DNA of 50,809 nucleotides from Treponema sp. (GTDB lineage: Bacteria; Spirochaetota; Spirochaetia; Treponematales; Breznakiellaceae), in contig JAITCL010000014.1 of assembly GCA_031283105.1 (NCBI GenBank), positions 1-50,809 on the forward strand. Direction: 5' to 3'. Below, piece by piece: positions 8,283 through 16,742 of this stretch. Every line of letters begins with the position of its first letter. Position 1 is the first letter of the stretch. The position numbers were made by a program, and so were the translations under genes. Under the pieces are notes generated by a model. It did no database searches. It had not been told where the DNA came from and was given only the letters and a program-made list of their open reading frames with translations.

Positions 8283-8579
8283 ATGAATTTGTCAAAGATA
8301 CCTGAAAAATACCGTCCTGATATTGAAAAGGCCGCTTCCTGTTTAAAAGAGGAAGGTTGTACCGCTGTTTTTCTTTTTGGTTCACTGGTTACCGGAGAAT
8401 ATACTGACTTATCAGATATTGACTTGGGGATAAAAGGATTATCTCCTCAAAAATATATCAGAACTTATTCAAAGTTAAACAATATTATAAAAAACAGATT
8501 CGATTTAATTGATTTTGATGAAAATAATGATTTGTATAATCTATTATATTCCATTGGTGAGATTGTTAAAATAGGGTAA
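8283..8579 (+). CDS. MntA-type nucleotidyltransferase (antitoxin-like)
   Basis: A 98-residue minimal nucleotidyltransferase. The Gly-Ser motif at residues 33-34, then Asp45 and Asp47 in Ser-Asp-Ile-Asp-Leu, form the metal site, with a third acidic residue likely in Phe-Asp-Leu-Ile-Asp-Phe-Asp near 80. In characterised HepT/MntA pairs the MNT protein adds nucleotides to the HEPN toxin and silences it. The HEPN-like gene starts eight bases after this stop. Both genes are A+T-rich and sit between G+C-rich housekeeping genes, suggesting acquisition as a unit. Confidence 0.8.
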   Translation: MNLSKIPEKYRPDIEKAASCLKEEGCTAVFLFGSLVTGEYTDLSDIDLGIKGLSPQKYIRTYSKLNNIIKNRFDLIDFDENNDLYNLLYSIGEIVKIG

Positions 8580-8586
8580 CGATAAT

Positions 8587-9036
8587 ATGAATCATGAAAC
8601 GATATTAAAAGTTGAATTTGAAATTGCACAAGTAGATAAACTGCTCAATGAAACAATGCCATTATTGAAATTGGCTCATATTAAAACACCTGATATGATG
8701 GTGGAAACTGCTGCGCTTGGATTGTTTTTACATTCTTTTTACAACGGTATAGAAAACATAATAAAATTTATCATTAAAGAAGAATATGGTAAATTACCAT
8801 CCGGCAATAAATGGCATAAAGAATTATTGGATTTATGCTTTATGAAGACTAATGATCATAAGGAATTATTTAGCGAAGAATTGAAAATTGTATTGGATGA
8901 TTATTTAAGTTTTAGGCACTTTATAAGAAACACATATAGTTTCAAAATAAAATGGGAACGGATGGAATATTTAATATTAAATATTGAAAAAAATTGGAAT
9001 GATATTAAAACTGAGATAATAAATTATATAAAATAA
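8587..9036 (+). CDS. HEPN-family protein (HepT-like toxin partner)
   Basis: A 149-residue all-helical protein. The segment Phe-Arg-His-Phe-Ile-Arg-Asn-Thr-Tyr at residues 109-117 matches the conserved helix of HEPN ribonuclease toxins paired with MNT antitoxins. In the form I know, the motif reads Arg-x4-His. Here Arg110 is followed by Asn115 where that His is expected, although His111 and Arg114 remain. The protein may be an inactive or altered ribonuclease, or use His111. It is co-transcribed with the nucleotidyltransferase and shares its A+T-rich composition. Family assignment is from motif and context only. Confidence 0.7.
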   Translation: MNHETILKVEFEIAQVDKLLNETMPLLKLAHIKTPDMMVETAALGLFLHSFYNGIENIIKFIIKEEYGKLPSGNKWHKELLDLCFMKTNDHKELFSEELKIVLDDYLSFRHFIRNTYSFKIKWERMEYLILNIEKNWNDIKTEIINYIK

Positions 9037-9049
9037 AAGGATGGATATT

Positions 9050-10441
9050 ATGCAAACAACGTTAAAACGTAACCGGCTGACCTTTGGTCTGGGCACTATT
9101 GGACGGGACATGATCTATTCCCTGATCAGTATGTACCTGATTTTTTACCTCACCGACATCATCAAACTTCCCACCGGCCCCATGTGGTGGGTGGCGGGCA
9201 TTATACTCGCCGCCCGCATTTTCGACGCCCTCAACGATCCGGTGATGGGCTGTATCGTTGACAATACCCATACGCGCTGGGGCAAATTCAAACCCTGGAT
9301 CACCGCAGGCGCGGCATTGACGGCGGTTTTTACCGTGCTGCTCTTTACCGATTTTAAGCTGGAAGGCGGGGCGTTTATCGGCGCGTTTGCCGTGTTTTAT
9401 CTGATGTGGGGCATAAGCTACACGGCCAATGATATTTCCTATTGGTCAATGCTCCCCGCCCTGAGCGTTGATCAAAAAGAACGCGAGAAAATCGGGGCTG
9501 TCGCCCGCATCTGCGCCAATGCCGGAATGTTTTTTGTCGTAGCCGGTATCGTGCCGCTGACCGGGCTGTTGGGGGAACGGTTTGGCAGTTTGCAAAAAGG
9601 CTGGTTTGTTTTTGCCGTTTTGGCAACCGCCGTCATGCTGGCCGGGCAGTGTGTGACGCTGTTCGGCGTACAGGAAGCGGGACTGATCGCGCAGCGCAGA
9701 CAGAGTACCCCCTTGCGGGAATTGTTACGTGTCATTTATAAAAACGACCAACTGTTTTTTATCGCCATAGCAATGTCTCTTTTTATGATCGGTTATGTGA
9801 CAACGGCAAGTTTCGGCCTGTATTTTTTCAAATACGCTTATGGCGATGAGGGAATGTATGCGATTTTTGCCCTGATACTCGGCGTGTCGCAGATTACCGC
9901 GCTGGCAGTCTTTCCGCTGTTCAGTAAACGTTTTGAGCGGGGAACGCTGTTTAGCGCGGCAATTATTCTGATTACGGCAGGTTATTTAATTTTCTTTTTT
10001 GCTCCGGTTAACACAATGATATTCATCGGCGTAGCGGGCGTTCTGATTTTCGTCGGGCAGTCCTTTGTGCAGCTTTTAATGTTAATGTTTTTAGCAGATT
10101 CGGTGGACTACGGCCACTGGAAACTCGGCAAGCGCAACGACAGCATCACTTTTTCGCTTCAGCCCCTTATCAACAAAATGGGCGGGGCAATTTCCAGCGG
10201 CGTAGTTTCGGCGGTGATTATTGTATCGGGCATTAAAGACGCTGACAGGGCCGCCGATGTAAGCGCGGAAGGGCTTTTAATGATGAAGATCGCCATGCTG
10301 GTTTTCCCCCTGCTGTGTATCGCGGTGAGTTATTTCATCTACCGGAAAAAATATATTATCGACAGCACGTTTTACGCGCGGATACTCTCTGACCTGCGCG
10401 GGCGGGGGGAACTAAAAAGTGAAGCTGACCCTCAACAGTAA
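9050..10441 (+). CDS. GPH-family sugar:cation symporter
   Basis: A membrane transporter of the glycoside-pentoside-hexuronide family (MelB-like) with about 12 transmembrane segments over 463 residues. The N-terminal half carries Ala-Arg-Ile-Phe-Asp-Ala-Leu-Asn-Asp-Pro-x-Met-Gly followed by Thr-Arg-Trp-Gly-Lys-Phe-Lys-Pro-Trp, the classic family signature; the C-half has Asp-Ser-Val-Asp-Tyr-Gly. An in-frame ATG at 9041 is possible, but AAAAGG at 9035-9040 is better spaced for the ATG at 9050. The last 23 bases overlap the glucosidase gene, so the imported substrate is probably an alpha-glucoside. Confidence 0.88.
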   Translation: MQTTLKRNRLTFGLGTIGRDMIYSLISMYLIFYLTDIIKLPTGPMWWVAGIILAARIFDALNDPVMGCIVDNTHTRWGKFKPWITAGAALTAVFTVLLFTDFKLEGGAFIGAFAVFYLMWGISYTANDISYWSMLPALSVDQKEREKIGAVARICANAGMFFVVAGIVPLTGLLGERFGSLQKGWFVFAVLATAVMLAGQCVTLFGVQEAGLIAQRRQSTPLRELLRVIYKNDQLFFIAIAMSLFMIGYVTTASFGLYFFKYAYGDEGMYAIFALILGVSQITALAVFPLFSKRFERGTLFSAAIILITAGYLIFFFAPVNTMIFIGVAGVLIFVGQSFVQLLMLMFLADSVDYGHWKLGKRNDSITFSLQPLINKMGGAISSGVVSAVIIVSGIKDADRAADVSAEGLLMMKIAMLVFPLLCIAVSYFIYRKKYIIDSTFYARILSDLRGRGELKSEADPQQ

Positions 10442-12218
10442 GTTACGCGACATTTACGCCCACCCGGTGGGACGTGATATTGTTGACAAACTGCTGCTCC
10501 AGACGGGAAAACCGGCATGGCTGATTGATAACGGCATTACCGGTAATGTGACGCTGGGGGCTGTTCAGCGCCTGACGCGCGGACGGCTTGCCCCCGGTTT
10601 TTTTGACGCGGTACTGGCGCTGTTGAATATTGAGCCTGACGCGCCGGACGCCAATCCGGTAACAGCCGCGCCTGCATGGTGGAAAGAAGCGGTGTTCTAC
10701 CAGATTTATCCGCGGAGTTTTACCAAAGACGGCTTGCGCGGAATTCTGTCAAAACTCGACTACCTGCGCGATCTCGGCGTTGACGCGGTATGGCTCAGTC
10801 CGGTGTACGACTCCCCCAATGACGACAACGGTTACGATATACGCGATTATTATACAATTCTGCCGGAATTCGGGAACATGGACGACATGGACGCGCTGAT
10901 TGCCGGCCTGCACGAGCGCGGCATGAAGCTGGTTATGGATCTGGTAGTCAATCATACCTCGGACGAACACCCCTGGTTTCAGACTGCTCTGCATGACGAA
11001 CATTCGCCGTACCGTGACTTTTATTTTTTCCGTATGTCGGATAAGGGGCCGCCGAATAACTGGACTTCCCTGTTCAGCGGTTCCGCCTGGAAGTATTATC
11101 AGGAACAGAAGGTGTGGGCGCTCCATCTGTTTTCAAAAAAGCAGATGGACTTAAATTGGGAATGTCCGGCGTTACGCGAAGAAATCTGTAAAATGGTACG
11201 CTGGTGGCTGAATAAGGGCGTTGACGGTTTCCGGCTTGATGTTATTAATTTTATTTCCAAAGCTGAAGGATTACCCGACGGCGATCCGTTCATCGGCACG
11301 CTTATGGGCTACACCGGCATTGAGCGTTACTTTTACGGGCCGAGACTGCACGAATATTTGAAGGAACTACGCGCTCAAGCCTTTGAACCGTATAACGCTT
11401 TTTCGGTAGGTGAAACTCCCGGCATCGGCGTTCAAATGGGACGCCTCCTGACAGACCATTACCGGCGCGAACTTGACCTTATTTTTTCGTTTGATCATCT
11501 GGAGACGCCGGGGCACAGCCGCTTTGACGATTACCGTTACGACTTATCCTACCTGAAACGCTTTTATCAAACGCACTTAAACGCCGACCGGGGCCACGGC
11601 TGGAACACGCTGTTTTTCAACAACCACGACAATCCTCGCTTCCTGTCAAAAGTCGATCCTGAAGACGCGTATACTAAATCGCTTGCCGGACTGCTGGCAC
11701 TATTACAACTAACGCTCCGGGGCACGCCGTTTCTCTATCAGGGGGACGAGGCGGGGACGAAAAATGAACCCTTCGCCTCTGTTGACGAAATTCATGACGT
11801 AGAAAGCCGGGGTCTTTATGCCGAATTGATTAACACCATGCCGCCGGACAAAGCCTTCAAACGGATACTGGCGGGAACGCGCGATCATGCCCGCGCTCCG
11901 TTACGCTGGGAAAAACTTGAACGCCAACGCGGCGATTCGGATTCTATATGGCAGTTTTACCGGAACCTCATCGCCCTGCGCCGCTCATCAAAGGCTTTAA
12001 TTTACGGCGAACTTGCCTTTCTGCGTCCCCAAGACAAAACTTTGTTGAGCTATACCCGCAGTCTGGCGGGCGAATGTTTTTATATTGAAGCAAACCTCAG
12101 TCCCGCAAGCTGCAGTAGTAAGGCTCCGCCGGGCGCACAACTGTTGATATGCAATTATGCCGAATCATCGGATTTACTGCGCCCCTACGAAGTGCGGATA
12201 TACACGGTTAAAGTTTAA
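10419..12218 (+). CDS. GH13 alpha-glucosidase / oligo-1,6-glucosidase-like enzyme
   Basis: A 599-residue cytoplasmic glycoside hydrolase. The GH13 barrel begins near residue 88 (Trp-Trp-Lys-Glu-Ala-Val-Phe-Tyr-Gln-Ile-Tyr-Pro-Arg-Ser-Phe). Catalytic residues are Asp274 (Gly-Phe-Arg-Leu-Asp), Glu332 (Val-Gly-Glu-Thr) and Asp404 (Asn-Asn-His-Asp-Asn-Pro-Arg). The pattern is that of alpha-glucosidases acting on short oligosaccharides, with no signal peptide. Unusually, about 75 extra residues precede the barrel as a small helical domain. It starts with GTG at 10419 after GGGGGA and overlaps the transporter gene. Exact substrate (isomaltose, trehalose, sucrose) cannot be fixed from sequence. Confidence 0.88.
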   Translation: MKLTLNSKLRDIYAHPVGRDIVDKLLLQTGKPAWLIDNGITGNVTLGAVQRLTRGRLAPGFFDAVLALLNIEPDAPDANPVTAAPAWWKEAVFYQIYPRSFTKDGLRGILSKLDYLRDLGVDAVWLSPVYDSPNDDNGYDIRDYYTILPEFGNMDDMDALIAGLHERGMKLVMDLVVNHTSDEHPWFQTALHDEHSPYRDFYFFRMSDKGPPNNWTSLFSGSAWKYYQEQKVWALHLFSKKQMDLNWECPALREEICKMVRWWLNKGVDGFRLDVINFISKAEGLPDGDPFIGTLMGYTGIERYFYGPRLHEYLKELRAQAFEPYNAFSVGETPGIGVQMGRLLTDHYRRELDLIFSFDHLETPGHSRFDDYRYDLSYLKRFYQTHLNADRGHGWNTLFFNNHDNPRFLSKVDPEDAYTKSLAGLLALLQLTLRGTPFLYQGDEAGTKNEPFASVDEIHDVESRGLYAELINTMPPDKAFKRILAGTRDHARAPLRWEKLERQRGDSDSIWQFYRNLIALRRSSKALIYGELAFLRPQDKTLLSYTRSLAGECFYIEANLSPASCSSKAPPGAQLLICNYAESSDLLRPYEVRIYTVKV

Positions 12219-12256
12219 TTGCAGAGGACTCAATTTTTTTGCGCCTTCTGTTTGAA

Positions 12257-12285
12257 GACAGGCGGCGTTTTTAATGTCGCCTGTC
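12257..12285. terminator. Hairpin downstream of the glucosidase gene
   Basis: GACAGGCG (12257-12264) pairs perfectly with CGCCTGTC (12278-12285), with a 13-base loop that is T-rich. No long T run follows, so it is a weak terminator or a transcript-end stabiliser. The remaining stretch to 12399 holds a small TGCGGC/GCCGCA hairpin near 12358 and A+T-rich sequence. Confidence 0.4.
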
Positions 12286-12399
12286 GGGAGTTAGGCAACA
12301 GTTTGCAGTCGTATAATATACGAAATAAGATATATATATGAAATAAAAAATAAGTAGTGCGGCTTCGCCGCAATAGGCAAAAACTTCAAAAAACGGTAC

Positions 12400-12429
12400 T
12401 TGAACAGTATTTAATAAATATGGTATAAT
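12400..12429 (+). promoter_or_regulatory. Promoter of the GIY-YIG/methyltransferase gene
   Basis: TTGAAC (12400-12405), 18 bases, TATAAT (12424-12429). The predicted start lies near 12436, giving a leader of about 28 bases with AAGGGG before the TTG start at 12465. Confidence 0.7.
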
Positions 12430-12464
12430 CTACTCTATGATCTTAACGGTAAAAGGGGCTTATT

Positions 12465-13751
12465 TTGGCAAAAAGCAAGGAAAAACAATATATTTATATC
12501 GTTCAATCCTCAAAAGAAATGACCAGATGCAAAATCGGCAAGACCAATAACCTTGAACGGCGGTTGAAAGAATACAACAACATGACGGGAAAGTCAAAAG
12601 ATACCCTTTACACTTATTTATTCGCTTGCGAAGTTAAAGACATGAGCGAAATGGAAAATGATTTAAAGAAAATGTTTATTACGTTACGCGAAGAAACAAG
12701 CAAGGAAATGTATTTTTATAATTCCGCATTGTTTAAGGACTACATAAAATATGTTAAATTACACCCATTGTTCGTAAAAGAAGTTATTGCCAAAGCGGAA
12801 AATAAAAACCAAATAGTAAAAATTGTAAAGAAAACAACGCCAACACTTGAAGAACGGGGAGTTACCAGAAAAGAATTATTGCAGAAGGCGCAAAAAGTAA
12901 ATAATGACGAGTTTTACACCAGATATGAAGACGTTGAAAAAGAACTTTCAAAGTATAACAAAAGTGTTTGGAAAAACAAAACCGTCTTTTGCAACTGCGA
13001 TGACCCTGTTGACGATGACGAAAGGCGTACATCTGCATTTCCTTTATATTTTATAAAAAACTTCCATGAATTTGGATTAAAAAAATTGATATGTACCCAT
13101 TACAGCGGCGGGTTAGATTTATTTAATCAAAAAGCAAAAGGGTATATATTTACCAAAGACGGTTTCAAGGAATTCAGGGAATACCCCGAAGGTTACACGG
13201 GCAGTTTCGACCACCCCCTATCATTGAAAATACTTAAGGAAGATGCAGATATTGTTTGCACTAACCCTCCGTTCTCAAGAGCAATAGAATATTGGAAAAT
13301 GATTATTGAAAGCGGTAAAAAATTCTTAATTATATCTGCTCAAACAAACCCTATAACAAAAGCATTTATCTCCTATTTCAAAGATAATCAGGTATGGGCA
13401 GGATATAATAGGGTTGATTGGTTTTTAACTCCTAAAAAAGAAATAACAAGTAATCCCTGTTTTTGGTATACTAATATTAAAATTAAAAACAGACCAAGAT
13501 TTAAACATTTAAAAATTATGCCGTTGAAAGAAATCCCCGAAAAATATAAAAGATATGATGATTCAAAAATATTGTTAGTTGATAATTGTTATATTCCAAA
13601 CGATTATAAAAAACCTTTTGCTATATCTAATCATCCAATATTTAGTGGTATATTAGAAAAGGGATATAAAATTATTGATAAAGATTGGTCTTACATAGCG
13701 TTTGTAAATGGTAAGCAATGTTTCAGAAGGGTGTTAGTTCAAAAAATATAA
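12465..13751 (+). CDS. GIY-YIG-like (T5orf172) domain fused to an EcoRI-type adenine methyltransferase
   Basis: A 428-residue protein of two parts. Residues about 8-90 resemble T5orf172/GIY-YIG nucleases: Tyr-Ile-Tyr-Ile-Val, then Cys-Lys-Ile-Gly-Lys-Thr, Glu-Arg-Arg-Leu and a conserved Glu in Glu-Met-Glu-Asn-Asp-Leu. Residues about 145-428 resemble M.EcoRI-type N6-adenine methyltransferases: Asn-Asp-Glu-Phe-Tyr-Thr near the start, Cys-Asn-Cys-Asp-Asp-Pro, and the catalytic Asn-Pro-Pro-Phe at 267-270. It starts with TTG after AAGGGG and is A+T-rich, with no separate restriction enzyme next to it. It could be a one-protein restriction-modification enzyme or a solitary methyltransferase with a targeting domain. 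Domain names are from memory of the families. Confidence 0.75.
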   Translation: MAKSKEKQYIYIVQSSKEMTRCKIGKTNNLERRLKEYNNMTGKSKDTLYTYLFACEVKDMSEMENDLKKMFITLREETSKEMYFYNSALFKDYIKYVKLHPLFVKEVIAKAENKNQIVKIVKKTTPTLEERGVTRKELLQKAQKVNNDEFYTRYEDVEKELSKYNKSVWKNKTVFCNCDDPVDDDERRTSAFPLYFIKNFHEFGLKKLICTHYSGGLDLFNQKAKGYIFTKDGFKEFREYPEGYTGSFDHPLSLKILKEDADIVCTNPPFSRAIEYWKMIIESGKKFLIISAQTNPITKAFISYFKDNQVWAGYNRVDWFLTPKKEITSNPCFWYTNIKIKNRPRFKHLKIMPLKEIPEKYKRYDDSKILLVDNCYIPNDYKKPFAISNHPIFSGILEKGYKIIDKDWSYIAFVNGKQCFRRVLVQKI

Positions 13752-13826
13752 TAAAAAAATGTAATTATAAAAGCAAAAATTACGGCACATAACAGGACGG
13801 TAACTGTACGCTGCCGGTAGGCGGCT

Positions 13827-13860
13827 CGCCATATGTATTTACTTAAGAGTTTCACCACAG
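13827..13860. repeat. Dispersed intergenic word, copy A
   Basis: The stretch around CATATG followed by GTATTTACTTAAGAG and CACCAC closely matches 33410-33443 (CATATG, GTTTATTTAAGAA, ACCAC), about 19.6 kb away. In both places it leads into CACAGAG/CACGGAG-type repeat words. Confidence 0.4.
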
Positions 13861-13905
13861 AGTACACGGAGGATTCAAACCTTATTCCTCCGTGTTACTC
13901 CGTGA
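13853..13905. repeat. Foldback repeat built from CACGGAG words
   Basis: An imperfect palindrome: a left arm with CACAGAG and CACGGAGGA, a short A+T loop, and a right arm TCCTCCGTG followed by ACTCCGTG. It lies between the methyltransferase fusion and the convergent hsp20 gene and could act as a two-way transcript end. Related words occur at 14542, 33559 and 45129. Confidence 0.6.
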
Positions 13906-13926
13906 TTATATTTTTAAATGTGCGCC

Positions 13927-14400
13927 TTACGCCGCATTAATCTGAATTGTCCGCTTCTGGGCTTCCGCCCGTTTTTTAACTTCCATGCTGAGGACGCCGT
14001 TTTTGAATACCGCAGACACTTCTTCGGGATTGGCGTTCTGGGGCAGTTTGAACGAGCGGCTGACGGAGTTGACCCGCCGTTCCCTGAGAAGCCAGGTTCC
14101 CCGCCCTTCTGCGGAATCCTTGTCCTCTTCCTTTTTTTCAGCGGCATCTTCCTGCTTTGCGGTGATGGAAAGGCTGCTGCCGTCAACGTGAATTCCGATG
14201 TCCTTCTCGTTGTAGCCGGGCAGTTCCATGTCCAGCAGATATGCTTTTTCGGTTTCCCGAATATCCACCGCGGGCATACGGCTGAAAACCTTCGACGCGG
14301 GCGACAGGACAGAATCCCCAAAGAAGGACTCGACGTAACGATCGAAATCGTTCAGCGTGCTTTGAACTGCGCTGGGCCGGTACATGGTAATTGTTTTCAT
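13927..14400 (-). CDS. Small heat-shock protein, Hsp20/alpha-crystallin family
   Basis: A 157-residue ATP-independent chaperone that holds unfolding proteins. The alpha-crystallin domain covers about 44-150, beginning Pro-Ala-Val-Asp-Ile-Arg-Glu and containing Glu-Leu-Pro-Gly-Tyr-x-x-x-Asp-Ile. Phe-Lys-Asn-Gly-Val-Leu-Ser-Met near 134 is the family's terminal Gly-x-Leu motif. A Lys/Glu/Asp-rich insert lies at about 82-98. AAGGAGA sits just upstream of the ATG. No CIRCE or other heat-shock element was recognised upstream. Confidence 0.93.
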   Translation of the reverse strand: MKTITMYRPSAVQSTLNDFDRYVESFFGDSVLSPASKVFSRMPAVDIRETEKAYLLDMELPGYNEKDIGIHVDGSSLSITAKQEDAAEKKEEDKDSAEGRGTWLLRERRVNSVSRSFKLPQNANPEEVSAVFKNGVLSMEVKKRAEAQKRTIQINAA

Positions 14401-14541
14401 GGTCTTTCTCCTTAAAAGTCAGATTTGGGATAAGCGATGTCTTTATCTCGCTTATCGTCGTGGCATCTGCCGTTTCAATGGCGGATGCTATTAATAAAAT
14501 AGCAAAAACCGTGCCAAGCGTGAGGTTTCTCCCTAAAAACC

Positions 14542-14643
14542 CCACACGGAGGCACAAAGGCACGGAGAATACAAAAAAATCAGGGAAATTTCGTTAATCT
14601 TTTTGTTTTTCCTTCGTGTACTTTGTGTTTTTGTGTCTTTGTG
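14542..14643. repeat. Foldback repeat built from CACGGAG/CACAAAG words
   Basis: The left arm (14542-14578) holds CACGGAGG, CACAAAGG and CACGGAG; the right arm (about 14608-14643) holds their complements CCTTCGTG, CTTTGTG and GTCTTTGTG. It lies in the 359-base gap between hsp20 and the next gene, which otherwise shows no gene. A repeated TTTTGAC/GTCAAAA-type word (14663, 14698) lies just before the promoter at 14724. Confidence 0.55.
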
Positions 14644-14723
14644 AGAGGTATTAGGGAGTCATTTTGACACAGTTAATTAATAAAGGGGTAAATTTGGGTC
14701 AAAATGACCCATCATGACATATC

Positions 14724-14759
14724 TTGCAGTTTTCATTGTTTCAAGCCATAGTTAAGCTA
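14724..14759 (+). promoter_or_regulatory. Promoter with its -10 seven bases before the ATG at 14760
   Basis: TTGCAG (14724-14729), 17 bases, CATAGT (14747-14752), seven bases, ATG. No Shine-Dalgarno. The -35 coincides with a possible upstream TTG start in the same frame, which argues for the downstream ATG and a leaderless message. Confidence 0.4.
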
Positions 14760-16742
14760 ATGACCCCAAATCAGGAAGACGCCCTGTTCAACTTTCTGGA
14801 AAACGTGACCGAGCCGTTTACCTTAAAGGATGTAACGGAATTTGTGCTGATGCTGGACCCCACACGGGCGGAAAGCGTACCGGTGGAAGTTGCCGCCCTC
14901 ATTGAATCTCACAATGTGGCGTTTCGGCTGGATAACCGGCAGTGGGTTTCCCGGCGGGGCTGTTTTGAGGAAGTTCCCTTTGTGATAAGCCCGACCAAGC
15001 TGGAATTGCTCAACGGGATACTTATCCCCGGCCACCGCTGTATCCCCTTTGCCAATCCGGGGGCGCTGCCCCATGAATATCAGTTTTTTTGGCAGGGCAA
15101 ACAGATACCCTGGACGACCACCGAAGGCCCGCCGGAGGAATTTTACCCGTATTATTACATTTTTGGGGAAGAATACGCCCCTCAATATGTTGCGCGTGAC
15201 AACCCCGAAAACGAAACTGCCTTTAACTACGACCCCTACGAAGACCCGCCGGAGGTGTCGATTCACACGCTGGATATGAGAAATATTTTCCGCGAGGCGG
15301 CCTTTGTTCCCGGCGACCGTTTTGTGGTGCGAACCAGAGACTGGAAAGAGGGGCATTTTAATCTGGAAAAAGTAGAAAAGGACGCATGGCCGCAGATGGA
15401 ATTGTTTGCCTGGTTTGAGGCTGCCGAGGGCGGCTTTGAAGACAGTTTTGCCCTGCTGGGGCCGGGGGCGTCAACAGAGGAACAGATTGCCTATGCCTAT
15501 TGGTACGGGGGCAAGCGCATGAGGGAAATCCCGGCCTATTCGCTGGAGGAATTTCTTTTTGAAAAAACTGACCGCATAGAAAAAACCGTTTACGGCATTG
15601 AATCCCGTTTCTGGTTTGCCGGGAAAGATATTCCCGACAGCAAGGGGCTTTCCGGTATAGCCGTTCCCGCCGACCGGACGCCTGTCGAAGAAATGCTGTT
15701 TAAGGTGAATGTTCCGGTCTCGGAGTATGTTATTCTTTCCTATATACGGGATGTCTTGTTCAGAAACGAGCAGGATTCCAATAAGGTGCTGGATCGCATT
15801 GTTCCGCCGGTGATTCACCTGAAAGAAGATGACTGGAATGCGCTTGCCGATTTTGCCGCCGAAGCGATGGACGAACTGCGGAAGAGTTATTCCCTGTTTC
15901 TTGATAAGGGTATGGGGCCGATCAGGCAGCGGGTGGGCGAATTGCACACTGCCGTGGTGGATTTGGCGGCGCGGCTGCAAAAGGGAGAAATAGATACGAC
16001 ATGGCTACCCCGGCATACCTTTATCATGCTGTCCCAAATTCAGGGTCATGCGGCGAGTCTGCTGGAAGACCTTGATTCCGATTATGCGCCGCCGGAATCC
16101 GAGTTGGAGGCAATGGATAATTCGCTTGACAGCATGGTTGATACCTTTGATGAGATAAAAGAATCGATTGATGAGGCGATGAATAATTTCAGGCGGAGTA
16201 ACCTGACATTGGTACGCGGCGATAAGGACACCATTTCGCAGGAATCATGGCGGCCGGCGCAGATTAGCATAAATGGGACTGACGTGTGGCGCAGGGTGCT
16301 TGTCCCCGGAAACCGGATGCTGAAAGACCTGCACCGCGTAATTCAGGTTTGCCTGGAATGGAAGGACAGTTACCGTCACCGTTTCTACACCGAGGCTTCG
16401 GGCGGTATAGACAGAAATAATCTGGATGATAAAATGAAAATAGGCGAGATTTGCGACCGGGGCGTCAGCGAATTGCAGTACGAATACGGAACCAAATGGA
16501 ACGTCAAGGTGATTTTCCTTTCCCCCTACCAGCCGGGAAAGGAGGAAGTTATACGCTGTGTTGCCGGTGAAGGCGCAGCCCCGTCTGAAACAGTCGGCGG
16601 CCCCCTGCGTTTTCGCAAGATACTGAGTATTCTTGAGGGGGGCAGCGATATGGAAAAACAGGCCGCCCTGCATGAGTTGGGGCCGGATTTTGTTCCGGGC
16701 CTGTTTGATATGGAAAAATGCAATCGGGATATAAATTCATGA
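14760..16742 (+). CDS. Protein of unknown function with C-terminal pRiA4b ORF-3-like domain
   Basis: About 660 residues. The last 150 or so (from Trp-Arg-Arg-Val-Leu-Val-Pro near 508) match the plasmid pRiA4b ORF-3 / IS1096 passenger family: Leu-Asp-Leu-type helix, Trp-x-Asp-Ser-Tyr-x-His-x-Phe, then Tyr-Glu-Tyr-Gly-x-Trp. The N-terminal 500 residues are acidic and aromatic with no signal peptide or membrane segment, and I do not recognise them. A helical stretch near 430-480 may be a coiled coil. The stop overlaps the next gene as ATGA, so a functional tie to that PTS-like protein is likely. Normal base composition argues against recent transfer despite the name of the domain. Confidence 0.75.
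   Translation: MTPNQEDALFNFLENVTEPFTLKDVTEFVLMLDPTRAESVPVEVAALIESHNVAFRLDNRQWVSRRGCFEEVPFVISPTKLELLNGILIPGHRCIPFANPGALPHEYQFFWQGKQIPWTTTEGPPEEFYPYYYIFGEEYAPQYVARDNPENETAFNYDPYEDPPEVSIHTLDMRNIFREAAFVPGDRFVVRTRDWKEGHFNLEKVEKDAWPQMELFAWFEAAEGGFEDSFALLGPGASTEEQIAYAYWYGGKRMREIPAYSLEEFLFEKTDRIEKTVYGIESRFWFAGKDIPDSKGLSGIAVPADRTPVEEMLFKVNVPVSEYVILSYIRDVLFRNEQDSNKVLDRIVPPVIHLKEDDWNALADFAAEAMDELRKSYSLFLDKGMGPIRQRVGELHTAVVDLAARLQKGEIDTTWLPRHTFIMLSQIQGHAASLLEDLDSDYAPPESELEAMDNSLDSMVDTFDEIKESIDEAMNNFRRSNLTLVRGDKDTISQESWRPAQISINGTDVWRRVLVPGNRMLKDLHRVIQVCLEWKDSYRHRFYTEASGGIDRNNLDDKMKIGEICDRGVSELQYEYGTKWNVKVIFLSPYQPGKEEVIRCVAGEGAAPSETVGGPLRFRKILSILEGGSDMEKQAALHELGPDFVPGLFDMEKCNRDINS

Noticed and set aside
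12437-12550. Small ATG frame of 37 codons starting seven bases after a consensus -10
   Set aside because: It overlaps the GIY-YIG gene in another frame and resembles nothing; the TTG at 12465 with AAGGGG explains the promoter. It could be a leader peptide but there is no further support.
13918-14415. Plus-strand frame of 165 codons opposite hsp20
   Set aside because: It is the antisense shadow of a clear Hsp20 gene.
14760-16742. pRiA4b/IS1096-passenger similarity as evidence for an insertion sequence
   Set aside because: No transposase, inverted ends or target duplication are seen, and the base composition matches the housekeeping genes.
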